64,000 nt of DNA from Paractinoplanes ovalisporus (GTDB lineage: Bacteria > Actinomycetota > Actinomycetes > Mycobacteriales > Micromonosporaceae): assembly GCF_016834655.1 (NCBI RefSeq), contig NZ_JAENHP010000034.1, positions 29,897 to 93,896 of the forward strand. Reading direction: 5' to 3'. Each line of letters starts with the position of its first letter. Within the stretch, counting starts at the first letter, position 1. The notes beneath the pieces were generated by a model. It saw nothing but the letters and a program-made list of their open reading frames with translations, had not been told where the DNA came from and ran no database searches. A program made the position numbers and the translations under genes. Below, piece by piece: positions 1-7,700 of the stretch.

Positions 1-74
1 CGCCCGTACCGCCGTTCGAATACGACTCCGGCGGCATCCCCGGCGACACCCCGAAGACCCGGGTCGTCGGCTGA
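1..74 (+). CDS. C-terminal end of an unidentified protein (partial)
   Basis: The frame that starts at base 3 is open to a TGA at 72-74 and gives the tail PVPPFEYDSGGIPGDTPKTR followed by VVG. The N-terminal part lies outside the window, so no family can be named. A strong hairpin follows directly, consistent with a true gene end that converges on argH. Confidence 0.5.
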   Translation, partial: PVPPFEYDSGGIPGDTPKTRVVG

Positions 75-90
75 CGGCCGGAAAACAGCG

Positions 91-121
91 AAGGAGCGGC
101 CCACCACGCGGGCCGCTCCTT
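91..121. terminator. Bidirectional intrinsic terminator between the partial gene and argH
   Basis: A perfect 12-bp inverted repeat (AAGGAGCGGCCC at 91-102, GGGCCGCTCCTT at 110-121) encloses a 7-nt loop. It lies between two convergent genes, as expected for a shared terminator. U-tracts are short, which is usual in high-GC actinobacteria. Confidence 0.8.
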
Positions 122-138
122 CGTCGCGTCTGTGCCGG

Positions 139-1560
139 TTAGCGCGGGACGACCTTCTCGACCGCCCACTGGCGCCACGTGTCGAGGTGGTGCTGCACCT
201 GGGCCAGCTGGTCGGCGACCGGGCCGGGGCCGGTGGAGCCGGGGGTGGTGCGGGAGGCGAGGGCCGACTCGACCGTGAGCACCTGCCGCACCGACGGGTC
301 GAGGTGCTCGCTGACCGTCTTCAGGTCGTCGTCGGTCAGGTCTTCCAGCTCGCACTCGCGCACCGAGCAGAGCGCGACCAGCTTGCCGGTGATCTCGTGG
401 GCGTCGCGGAACGGGACGCCCTTGCGGACCAGCCAGTCGGCGACCTCGGTGGCCAGCGAGAAACCGACCGGCGCGGCCGCGGCGAGACGGTCGACCCGCA
501 CGGTCATGGTCGACACCATGCCGGCCAGCGCGGGCAGCAGCAGCTCGAGCGTCTCGATCGCGTCGAAGACCGGCTCCTTGTCCTCCTGCATGTCGCGGTC
601 GTAGGTCAGCGGCAGGCCCTTGAGCATGGTCAGCACCGCGACCAGCCCGCCGATCAGGCGACCGCTCTTGCCGCGGGCCAGTTCGGCGATGTCCGCGTTC
701 TTCTTCTGCGGCATGATCGACGACCCGGTCGCGAACGCGTCGTCGAGCTCGACCCAGCCGAACTCGGTCGACGTCCAGAGCACGACCTCCTCGCCCAGGC
801 GGGACAGGTGCACCCCGATGAGCGACGTGATGAACAGGAACTCGGCCACGAAGTCGCGGTCGGCCACGGCGTCCATCGAGTTGGGCGCGGGCGCCTTGAA
901 GCCCAGTTCCTTGGCGACGGCGGCCGGGTCGAGCGGCAGTGACGAGCCGGCCAGCGCGCCGCTTCCGAGGGGCGAGACCGCCGTACGGGTGTCCCAGTCC
1001 TTCATCCGGTCGAGGTCACGCAGCAGCGGCTGCACGTGCGCGAGCAGCCAGTGGCCGAACGAGACCGGCTGGGCGTGCTGCACGTGGGTGAGACCGGGCG
1101 CGGGCGTGTCCACGTTGCGGGCCGCCTGCTCGGTCAGCGCGTCGGCCAGCTCGACCAGCGCCACCGCCACCCCGCGGGCGTGGTCACGCATGTAGAGCCG
1201 CAGGTCGGTGGCGACCTGGTCGTTGCGGGAGCGGCCGGCCCGCAGCTTGCCGCCGAGCGCGCCGAGACGTTCCAGCAGGCCGCGCTCGAGGGCGGTGTGC
1301 ACGTCCTCGTCGTCTATGGTCGGCCGGAACTCGCCGGACGCGCAGGCCGCCTCGAGGTCGTCGAGGGCGGCCAGCATCTGGCCCAGCTCGTCGGGGTCGA
1401 GCAGCCCGGCCGCCGCCAGCACCCGGGCGTGGGCCCGCGAACCGGCGATGTCGTACGGGGCGAGGCGCCAGTCGAACTGGACACTCACCGACAGGCGGGC
1501 CAGGGCGTCGGCGGGACCACCGGCGAACCGGCCACCCCACAGCGAAGTCTTTTCGGTCAT
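139..1560 (-). CDS. argH: Argininosuccinate lyase
   Basis: Last enzyme of arginine synthesis: it splits argininosuccinate into arginine and fumarate in the cytoplasm. The 473-residue protein begins MTEKTSLWGGRF and carries the fumarase/aspartase superfamily signature GSSIMPQKKNAD, plus GKLRAGRSRNDQVATDLRLY typical of ArgH. The ATG at 1560 is chosen over upstream in-frame codons because GGGAAG lies just before it and the family starts at TxKTSLWGGRF. It is the last gene of the arginine operon, about 70 bp after the argG remnant. Its substrate would have to come from an ArgG encoded elsewhere, since the local argG is deleted. Confidence 0.96.
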   Translation of the reverse strand: MTEKTSLWGGRFAGGPADALARLSVSVQFDWRLAPYDIAGSRAHARVLAAAGLLDPDELGQMLAALDDLEAACASGEFRPTIDDEDVHTALERGLLERLGALGGKLRAGRSRNDQVATDLRLYMRDHARGVAVALVELADALTEQAARNVDTPAPGLTHVQHAQPVSFGHWLLAHVQPLLRDLDRMKDWDTRTAVSPLGSGALAGSSLPLDPAAVAKELGFKAPAPNSMDAVADRDFVAEFLFITSLIGVHLSRLGEEVVLWTSTEFGWVELDDAFATGSSIMPQKKNADIAELARGKSGRLIGGLVAVLTMLKGLPLTYDRDMQEDKEPVFDAIETLELLLPALAGMVSTMTVRVDRLAAAAPVGFSLATEVADWLVRKGVPFRDAHEITGKLVALCSVRECELEDLTDDDLKTVSEHLDPSVRQVLTVESALASRTTPGSTGPGPVADQLAQVQHHLDTWRQWAVEKVVPR

Positions 1561-1631
1561 TGCTTCCCTTCGGCGGGCCCGCGCGGGGGCGGCCCGGTCG
1601 TTCTTTCCTGGACGGCTGCCCGTCCGGCTGC

Positions 1632-1787
1632 TCAGTCTGCCAGCCGCTGGTCGCGGGCCGACGCCATGCGTGACGGCAGGCCCCACAGCTGCACGAATCC
1701 CTTGGCCAGCCGCTGGTCGAACGTGTCGCCGGTGTCGTAGGTGGCCAGCCCGAAGTCGCGGGCGTCCACCACGACGCGCTCGGTCAC
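1632..1787 (-). pseudogene. argG: argG remnant: in-frame internal deletion of argininosuccinate synthase
   Basis: The 51-codon reading frame begins MTERVVV, which matches the first residues of actinobacterial ArgG (MTERVVLAYSGGLDT). It then jumps directly to the ArgG C-terminus, DFGLATYDTGDTFDQ...LAKGFVQLWGLPSR. The whole ATP-pyrophosphatase and synthetase body, about 345 codons of a protein near 400 residues, is absent, but the frame, GTG start and stop are intact. The GTG overlaps the argR stop as GTGA and follows AGGGGAGCC, so it is probably still translated. The peptide cannot be catalytic. Its position between argR and argH is exactly where argG sits in argCJBDFRGH operons. Confidence 0.85.
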
Positions 1788-2287
1788 GGGTGGCTCCCCT
1801 CGGACGCGTCGCTGTGGTGGCCGGCCCACTCGGCGAGCTTGGCCGCCAGCGCCTTGCCCCCGGTGACCTCGCGGGCCACGACGAAGATCGTGTCGTCGCC
1901 GGCGATGGTGCCGACCACGTCGGTCAGCCCGGCCCGGTCGAGGGCGCTGGCCAGGAAGTGCGCGGCGCCGGGCGGGGTGCGCAGCACGGCGATGTTGCCG
2001 CTGGAGTCGACGCCGGTGAGCAGTTCGCGCAGCAGCCGCAGCAGTCGCGCCGGGCCCTGCTCGGTGGTCTCGCGCAGGGGCCGCTTGCCGTCCTCGGGGA
2101 TGAGGTAGGAGCCGCTGACCTTGACCGCACCCAGCTCCTCCAGGTCACGCGAGAGGGTGGCCTGGGTGACCACCACGTCCCAGCCGGCCAGCTTCTCAGC
2201 CAGCTCGGTCTGGGAGCGGATCTCCTGGTCGCGGATCAGGTCGACAATCCGCGCGTGCCGCCCGGCCCGGGTCACCGGCCCGGTCAT
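1784..2287 (-). CDS. argR: Arginine repressor ArgR
   Basis: Arginine-responsive hexameric repressor and activator of arginine genes (family knowledge). The 167-residue protein has an N-terminal winged helix (RHARIVDLIRDQEIRSQTELAEKL...TQATLSRDLEELGAVKV), including the hallmark SRDL(E/K)ELG segment. The C-terminal oligomerisation and arginine-binding domain contains GTIAGDDTIFVV, where the GDDT motif contacts arginine. The ATG at 2287 is preceded by GGGGAAGCGTC and overlaps the stop of a 15-codon minicistron as ATGA. It is probably autoregulated within the operon through the ARG box upstream of argC. Confidence 0.95.
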   Translation of the reverse strand: MTGPVTRAGRHARIVDLIRDQEIRSQTELAEKLAGWDVVVTQATLSRDLEELGAVKVSGSYLIPEDGKRPLRETTEQGPARLLRLLRELLTGVDSSGNIAVLRTPPGAAHFLASALDRAGLTDVVGTIAGDDTIFVVAREVTGGKALAAKLAEWAGHHSDASEGSHP

Positions 2288-2331
2288 GACGCTTCCCCGT
2301 TCCGGCCGAGCCGCCTCGCCGCGGCGGTCAT
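2284..2331 (-). CDS. Minicistron 2 in the duplicated argF/argR junction
   Basis: Fifteen codons (MTAAARRLGRNGEAS). Its ATG overlaps the stop of minicistron 1 as ATGA, and its own stop overlaps the argR ATG the same way. It arose by tandem duplication of the argF 3' end, because its last residues resemble the argF tail (NEDAS). It is most likely a translational relay with no protein function of its own. Confidence 0.4.
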   Translation of the reverse strand: MTAAARRLGRNGEAS

Positions 2332-2375
2332 GACGCGTCCTCGTTCCGGCCGTGTCGCTTCGCCGGGGCGGTCAT
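2328..2375 (-). CDS. Minicistron 1 in the duplicated argF/argR junction
   Basis: Fifteen codons (MTAPAKRHGRNEDAS). The ATG overlaps the argF stop (ATGA) and its tail NEDAS is identical to the argF C-terminus. GAGGAC, a Shine-Dalgarno-like element, precedes each of the linked starts. It is probably translated only by coupling. Confidence 0.4.
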   Translation of the reverse strand: MTAPAKRHGRNEDAS

Positions 2376-3310
2376 GACGCGTCCTCGTTCACCGCCAGGA
2401 GCCAGGCCAGCAGCGCCTTCTGGGCGTGCAGCCTGTTTTCGGCCTGGTCGAAGACGGCACTCTGCGATCCGTCCATGACGTCGTCGGTGATCTCTTCACC
2501 GCGGTGCGCGGGCAGGCAGTGCAGCACTATCGCGCCCTCGGCGGCCGCGCCGAGCAGCTTGGCGTTGACCTGGTAGGGCCAGAACGGGGTGAGCCGGTCG
2601 CGCCCGTCGTCCTCCTGGCCCATCGAGGTCCACGTGTCGGTGGCGATCACGTCGACGCCGTCGGCCGCCTCGAACGGGTCACGCAGCACCTCGACCGAAC
2701 CGCCGGTCCAGGCCGCGATCTCGGCCGCGCGCGACACCACGACCGCGGACGGATCAAAACCGGAAGGAGCGGCCACACGTACGTGCATGCCCGCCGTCGC
2801 CCCCGCGAGGAGGTAGGAGTGGGCCATGTTGTTGGCCGCGTCTCCCACGTACGCGAGCTTGCGGCCCTTGGCCGTTCCGAGGCGCTCGCGGATGGTCAGC
2901 AGGTCGGCCAGCAGCTGGCAGGGGTGGAACCCGTCGGTCAGCGCGTTGATCACCGGGACGTTCACGTCGGACGCCAGCTCGGTGAGCCGTTCGTCGCCGG
3001 TGGTGCGGAAGACCATGGCCGAGACGTAACGGGACACCACCCGGCCGGCGTCGCTGAGCGTCTCGCCCCGCCCGAAGTGGGTGGCGTGGGTGTCCACGAT
3101 CATCGGCTGACCGCCCAGCTCGGCGATGCCGGCCTCGAACGAGAGCCGGGTCCGCAGGCTGACCTTGTCGAAGAAGACCGCGACCGAACGCGGGCCCTCC
3201 AGCGGCCGGTGGCGGAACCGGTCGGCCTTCATCTCGGCGGCCAGGTCGAGGACGGCGTTCTGCTCCTCGGGGGTCAGGTCGTCGTCGCGCAGGAAATGCC
3301 GGGTGGTCAC
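2372..3310 (-). CDS. argF: Ornithine carbamoyltransferase
   Basis: Converts ornithine and carbamoyl phosphate to citrulline. The 312-residue protein has the carbamoyl-phosphate loop FDKVSLRTRLSFE (SLRTR in place of the commoner STRTR), FHPCQLLADLLT, and the catalytic HCLPAHRGEEI near the C-terminus. The GTG at 3310 overlaps the argD stop as GTGA, giving translational coupling and agreeing with the family N-terminus (TRHFLRDDDLT). The stop overlaps the first minicistron of the duplicated argF/argR junction. Confidence 0.95.
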   Translation of the reverse strand: MTTRHFLRDDDLTPEEQNAVLDLAAEMKADRFRHRPLEGPRSVAVFFDKVSLRTRLSFEAGIAELGGQPMIVDTHATHFGRGETLSDAGRVVSRYVSAMVFRTTGDERLTELASDVNVPVINALTDGFHPCQLLADLLTIRERLGTAKGRKLAYVGDAANNMAHSYLLAGATAGMHVRVAAPSGFDPSAVVVSRAAEIAAWTGGSVEVLRDPFEAADGVDVIATDTWTSMGQEDDGRDRLTPFWPYQVNAKLLGAAAEGAIVLHCLPAHRGEEITDDVMDGSQSAVFDQAENRLHAQKALLAWLLAVNEDAS

Positions 3311-4464
3311 AGCGCACCCGCCAGGGCCTCGATGAGGGCGTCGGCCTGCCCGGTGCTGATGATCAGCGGCGGGGCGAGCCGGATGACGTCGGGCTGGGGG
3401 GCGTTCACGAGGAACCCGGCCTCCTTCAGGGCGGCGGCGACGCGGGCGGCCTCGGGCTCGGTGAGCACGATCCCGAGCAGCAGACCGGCGCCGCGTACGT
3501 TCTTGATCAGCGGGTGGTTGAGACCTTCGATGCCGTGGCGCAGCTGCTCGCCGACCCGCTTGACGTGGTCGAGCAGGCCCTCGCCGGCGATCGTGCGGAT
3601 CACGGCGAGGCCGGCCGCGCACGAGATCGGGTTGCCGCCGAACGTGGTGCCGTGCGAGCCGGGGGTGAACAGCTCGGCGGCCCGGCCGAACGCGACGCAC
3701 GCGCCGATCGGCAGGCCGCCGCCGAGGCCCTTGGCCAGGGTGATGAGGTCGGGCTCGACGCCTTCGCTCTGGTGGTGGAACCAGTGTCCCGTACGGCCGA
3801 TGCCCGTCTGCACCTCGTCGAGCACCAGCAGCGCGCCCGCTTTGTCGCAAATTTCCCGCGCGCCCGCCAGATAGCCCGCGGGCGGGACCACGACACCGTT
3901 CTCACCCTGGATGGGCTCCAAGATGACCATGGCCGTCTCCGCGGTCACCGCCGCTCGCAATTCGGACAGATCGCCAAATGTCGTATGTGTAACCTCGCCC
4001 GGCAGCGGCCGGAACGGGTCCGATTTGGCCGGTTGGCCGGTCAACGCCAAGGCGCCCATGGTCCGGCCGTGGAACCCGCCGTGGGTCGCGACCACGTGCG
4101 TGCGGCCGGTCAGGCGGGAGATCTTGAAGGCGGCCTCGTTGGCCTCGGCGCCCGAGTTGGTGAAGACGACCCGCCCGGACCGCCCGGCCAGCGCGAGCAG
4201 CAGCTCGGCCAGCGCGACCGGCGGCTCGGCGACGTAGAAGTTGGACACGTGCCCCAGCTGCTGCACCTGCTGGGTGACGGCGGCGACCACGGCCGGGTGG
4301 GCGTGGCCGAGCGCGTTCACCGCGATGCCGCCGAGGAAGTCGACGAACTGCTTGCCGTTCTCGTCGGTGATCACCGCGCCCTCGCCGCGTACGAAGGCGG
4401 CCTGCGGGGCGCCGTAGTTGTTCATGCCCGCGTGGGACCAGCGCTCGATGAGCGAGGGACTCAT
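3307..4464 (-). CDS. argD: Acetylornithine aminotransferase
   Basis: Class III PLP-dependent aminotransferase acting on N-acetylglutamate semialdehyde. The 385-residue protein shows FTNSGAEANEAA (phosphate-binding GAEANE), LVLDEVQTGIGRTG with the PLP-contacting Asp, and LITLAKGLGGGLPIG with the PLP lysine. The ATG overlaps the argB stop (ATGA) and the stop overlaps argF (GTGA). The family is sometimes bifunctional with succinyldiaminopimelate aminotransferase; this cannot be told from sequence. Confidence 0.95.
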   Translation of the reverse strand: MSPSLIERWSHAGMNNYGAPQAAFVRGEGAVITDENGKQFVDFLGGIAVNALGHAHPAVVAAVTQQVQQLGHVSNFYVAEPPVALAELLLALAGRSGRVVFTNSGAEANEAAFKISRLTGRTHVVATHGGFHGRTMGALALTGQPAKSDPFRPLPGEVTHTTFGDLSELRAAVTAETAMVILEPIQGENGVVVPPAGYLAGAREICDKAGALLVLDEVQTGIGRTGHWFHHQSEGVEPDLITLAKGLGGGLPIGACVAFGRAAELFTPGSHGTTFGGNPISCAAGLAVIRTIAGEGLLDHVKRVGEQLRHGIEGLNHPLIKNVRGAGLLLGIVLTEPEAARVAAALKEAGFLVNAPQPDVIRLAPPLIISTGQADALIEALAGAL

Positions 4465-5381
4465 GCCTTTAGTCCGTTCTTGGGTGGCGGCGGGGTGGTT
4501 GGACGGGGGGTGACCACCATCGTTCCTATTCCTTCCGGGGTGAAAACTTCGAGCAGAGTCGAGTGGGCGACGCGGCCGTCGATGACGTGCGCCGCCGGGA
4601 CGCCACCGCGGACGGCTCGCAGGCAGGCCTCCATCTTGGGGACCATGCCCGACTCGAGCCGGGGCAGCAGCATGGCCAGGGCGTCGGCGTCGATCTCGCT
4701 GACCAGCGACGACGTGTCGGGCCAGTCGGTGTAGAGGCCGGGCACGTCGGTGAGCACGACCAGCTTCTGAGCGCCCAGCGCCTCGGCCAGCGCGGCGGCG
4801 GCGGTGTCGGCGTTCACGTTGTGCACCACGCCCTCGGCGTCGGGCGCGACGCTGGCGATGACCGGGATGCGGCCGGCCGCGATGAGGTCGGTCACGGCCG
4901 AGGTGTCGACGCGGTCGACGTCGCCGACCAGGCCGATGTCGACCTCTTCGCCGTCGATCAGGGCCCCGCGCCGTACGGCGGTGAACAGGTGGGCGTCTTC
5001 ACCGGAGAGCCCGACGGCGAGCGGGCCGTGGCGGTTGATCAGCCCGACCAGCTCACGGCCGACCTGGCCGGTCAGCACCATCCGGACGACCTCCATCGCC
5101 TCGGGGGTGGTGACCCGCAGGCCGCCGCGGAACTCGCTCTCGATGCCGAAGCGGTCGAGCATCCGGCTGATCTGGGGACCGCCGCCGTGCACGACGACCG
5201 GCTTGATTCCCGCGTAGCGCAGGAACGCCATGTCGGCCGCAAAGGCCTGCTGCAGCTCGGGATTGATCATGGCGTTGCCGCCGTACTTGATCACGATGGT
5301 GGCGCCGTGGAACTTCTCCAGCCACGGGAGGGCTTCGACGAGAACTTCCGCTTTCTCCGTGCTCAGCTTCTCCGTGCTCAC
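4461..5381 (-). CDS. argB: Acetylglutamate kinase
   Basis: Second step of arginine synthesis, phosphorylating N-acetylglutamate. It is an amino-acid-kinase fold of 306 residues with IVIKYGGNAM at the N-terminus, VVHGGGPQIS (substrate loop) and VLTDVPGLY. The GTG at 5381 overlaps the argJ stop as GTGA. The first codons contain a near-perfect 15-nt duplication (STEK-L-STEK), a local oddity beside a stop/start junction like those at argF/argR and fmt/rsmB. The family is usually feedback-inhibited by arginine in organisms with the acetyl-cycle enzyme ArgJ. Confidence 0.95.
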   Translation of the reverse strand: MSTEKLSTEKAEVLVEALPWLEKFHGATIVIKYGGNAMINPELQQAFAADMAFLRYAGIKPVVVHGGGPQISRMLDRFGIESEFRGGLRVTTPEAMEVVRMVLTGQVGRELVGLINRHGPLAVGLSGEDAHLFTAVRRGALIDGEEVDIGLVGDVDRVDTSAVTDLIAAGRIPVIASVAPDAEGVVHNVNADTAAAALAEALGAQKLVVLTDVPGLYTDWPDTSSLVSEIDADALAMLLPRLESGMVPKMEACLRAVRGGVPAAHVIDGRVAHSTLLEVFTPEGIGTMVVTPRPTTPPPPKNGLKA

Positions 5382-6550
5382 GAGGAGTACGCCGAGTTTT
5401 CGTGCACGTAGGCGTGCGACAGGTCGGTGGTCCAGATCGTCGCTTCCATCTCGCCCTCGCGCAGGTTGATCGTGATCGTCACGTCGCGCCCGGAGAGATC
5501 GACCTTGGACCGGTCTTCCGCGGCCGCCCCGCCCTTGCAGATCCACACGTCGTTGATCGCCACGTCGACCCGGTCGGGCTCGAAGCGCGCCTGGGTGGTC
5601 CCGACCGCGGCCAGGATGCGCCCCCAGTTCGGGTCGTTGCCGAACAGCGCCGTCTTGACCAGGTTGTTGCCGGCCACCGTGCGGCCCACCTCGACCGCGT
5701 CGGCCTCGCTGGCCGCGCCCTTGACCTCGATCGCGACGTGTTTGGTGGCGCCCTCGGCGTCGGCGATCAGCTGCTGGGCCAGGTCGTGGCAGACCTCGGT
5801 GACCGCCGCGGTCAGCTCTTCGGGCGTGGGCTGCACGTCGGAGGCGCCGCTGGCCAGCAGCAGCACGGTGTCGTTGGTCGACATGCAGCCGTCGGCGTCG
5901 ATCCGGTCGAAGGTCAGCCGGGTCGCCTCGCGCAGGGCCGCGTCGAGCACCTCGTTGTCGGCGCTGGCGTCGGTGGTGATCACGACGAGCATGGTGGCCA
6001 GGGCCGGGGCGAGCATGCCGGCGCCCTTGGCCATGCCGCCGACCGACCAGCCCTCGCCTTGGACGACAGCGTTCTTGGCGACGGTGTCGGTCGTCATGAT
6101 CGCCTCAGCGGCCCTGGCGCCACCGTCGTTGTCCAGCGCCTTCGCCGCATTGCTGACGCCGGGCAGCAGCTTGTCCATCGGCAGCAGCTCGCCGATCAGG
6201 CCGGTCGAGCAGACCGCGACGTCACCGGCCCCGATCAGCTGGGGCTTGGGGCCGCCGCGGAGCACGGCTGCGGTGTGCTCGGCGGTGGCGTGGGTGTCGC
6301 GGAAGCCCTGGCTGCCGGTGCACGCGTTGGCGCCGCCGGAGTTGAGCACGACGGCCCGCACGATGCCGCCCTTGAGCACCTGCTGGCTCCAGAGCACGGG
6401 CGCGGCCTTGACCCGGTTGCCGGTGAAGACGCCCGCGGCGGTGAAGTCGGGGCCGTCGTTGACGACCAGGGCGACGTCGAGGTTGCCGGTGGGCTTGAGA
6501 CCGGCGGCGACGCCGGAGGCCCGGAAGCCCTTGGGGTGGGTAACGGTCAC
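5378..6550 (-). CDS. argJ: Glutamate N-acetyltransferase / ornithine acetyltransferase
   Basis: Cyclic acetyl transfer from acetylornithine to glutamate, making this the recycling arginine pathway. The 390-residue Ntn-type precursor contains the self-cleavage site in MLAPALATMLVV, where the Thr of ATML becomes the nucleophile of the beta chain. It also has LNSGGANACTG near the N-terminus and GNDPNWGRILAAVG in the beta chain. The GTG at 6550 overlaps the argC stop as GTGA; the first residues VTVTHPKGFRA match the family start. Confidence 0.95.
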   Translation of the reverse strand: MTVTHPKGFRASGVAAGLKPTGNLDVALVVNDGPDFTAAGVFTGNRVKAAPVLWSQQVLKGGIVRAVVLNSGGANACTGSQGFRDTHATAEHTAAVLRGGPKPQLIGAGDVAVCSTGLIGELLPMDKLLPGVSNAAKALDNDGGARAAEAIMTTDTVAKNAVVQGEGWSVGGMAKGAGMLAPALATMLVVITTDASADNEVLDAALREATRLTFDRIDADGCMSTNDTVLLLASGASDVQPTPEELTAAVTEVCHDLAQQLIADAEGATKHVAIEVKGAASEADAVEVGRTVAGNNLVKTALFGNDPNWGRILAAVGTTQARFEPDRVDVAINDVWICKGGAAAEDRSKVDLSGRDVTITINLREGEMEATIWTTDLSHAYVHENSAYSS

Positions 6551-7548
6551 GGTGCGACTCCGAACACGGACAGGCCCATCGTCTCGGGCAGGCCGGACAT
6601 GAGATTTGCGCACTGCACGGCCTGGCCGGCCGCGCCCTTGCCGAGGTTGTCGAGCGCGCTGACGACGATGAGGCGGCCGGAGTCGACGTCGACCGTGGCC
6701 TGCAGATGGCACGAGTTGGACCCCGAGGTCGCGGCCGTGTGCGGCCAGGAGCCCTCCGGGAGGACATGGACGAAGGGCTCGTCCGCATAGGCGGCGGCCA
6801 GAACCTCGCGCGGGTCACCGCCGGTCAGGCGACGGGCCGTGACGGTGGCCAGGATGCCGCGCGGCATCGGCGCCAGCACCGGGGTCATCGACAGCGACGT
6901 CGCCCCGGTGGCCTGCTTGATCTCGGGGACATGCTGGTGGGCGCCCACCTTGTAGGGCGAGAGGTCACCCATGACCTCGCTGGCCAGCAGGTTCACCTTC
7001 GCGCTGCGGCCGGCGCCGGACGTGCCGGAGCTGGCCACCACGACCACGTCGGCCGGGTCAGCAAGCCCGGCCGCGATCAGAGGCGCCAGCGCGAGGGTGA
7101 TGGTGGCCGCATAACAACCCGTGTTCGCGACCCGGTCGGACGCCTTGATCAGCTCGCGCCGGCCGGGAAGCTCGGGCAGACCGTAGGTCCACGTGCCGGC
7201 GTGGGCACCCCCGTAATACCGCTCCCAGAGCGCCGCGTCGCGCAGGCGGAAGTCGGCCCCCAGGTCGACGATCTTCACCGACTCGGGGAGCTGGGCCGCC
7301 ACGGCCGCCGACTGCCCGTGCGGCAGGGCGAGAAACACCAGGTCGGCGTCGCTCAGGCTCGCCGCGTCGGTCGCGCTCAGCGTGAGGTCGAGACCGGCCA
7401 GTTGCGGGTGTACGGCGGTGACGTGCGCCCCGGCCTGCGAATGCGCCGTGGCGGCCACGAGGTCGAACTCGGGATGCCCCGCGAGCAGACGCAGCAGCTC
7501 ACCCCCCGCATAACCACTGGCCCCCGCAACCGCGACACGAATTCCCAT
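6547..7548 (-). CDS. argC: N-acetyl-gamma-glutamyl-phosphate reductase
   Basis: NADPH-dependent reduction of acetylglutamyl phosphate to the semialdehyde; first gene of the arginine operon. The 333 residues include the Rossmann start VAVAGASGYAGGELLRLL, LALPHGQSA and the catalytic cysteine in VANTGCYAATITLAL. The ATG at 7548 follows GGAGGTTGGT, a good ribosome site. A putative ARG operator lies 11 bp upstream of the start codon. Confidence 0.96.
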   Translation of the reverse strand: MGIRVAVAGASGYAGGELLRLLAGHPEFDLVAATAHSQAGAHVTAVHPQLAGLDLTLSATDAASLSDADLVFLALPHGQSAAVAAQLPESVKIVDLGADFRLRDAALWERYYGGAHAGTWTYGLPELPGRRELIKASDRVANTGCYAATITLALAPLIAAGLADPADVVVVASSGTSGAGRSAKVNLLASEVMGDLSPYKVGAHQHVPEIKQATGATSLSMTPVLAPMPRGILATVTARRLTGGDPREVLAAAYADEPFVHVLPEGSWPHTAATSGSNSCHLQATVDVDSGRLIVVSALDNLGKGAAGQAVQCANLMSGLPETMGLSVFGVAP

Positions 7549-7555
7549 ACCAACC

Positions 7556-7573
7556 TCCGCATGACTATGCAGA
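7556..7573 (-). promoter_or_regulatory. Putative ARG box (ArgR operator) of the arginine operon
   Basis: On the leftward strand the sequence TGCATAGTCATGCGG, just before the argC ribosome site, is an inverted repeat of TGCAT and ATGC half-sites with a 4-bp centre. This matches the known ArgR operator form (TGCAT-N4-ATGCA). An argR gene in the same operon supports it. Confidence 0.65.
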
Positions 7574-7700
7574 AGACCGTATCAACCCGCACTCGCCGCC
7601 GACAACACCCTTCCTCCGCGAGTTGCCTCTCCGCGTCCGCCGCGTCACAAAACCGCACTTTCATCTGGTCGCTCCGGCGCGGATCCGGTGTCCTCGAAGC

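Larger units (their letters stand above)
2282..2390. repeat. 44-bp tandem duplication of the argF stop/argR start junction
   Basis: The motif TCATGACGC(G/T)TCC(C/T)CGTTC recurs at 2284, 2328 and 2372, exactly 44 bp apart. Each copy carries a Shine-Dalgarno-like stretch and an ATGA overlap (leftward). Because 44 is not a multiple of three, each copy closes one frame and opens the next. Confidence 0.85.

Noticed and set aside
187..942. Long rightward reading frames opposite argH
   Set aside because: Typical GC-rich shadow frames: composition is Arg/Gly/His-rich, with no domain, and the leftward frame is a clear ArgH.
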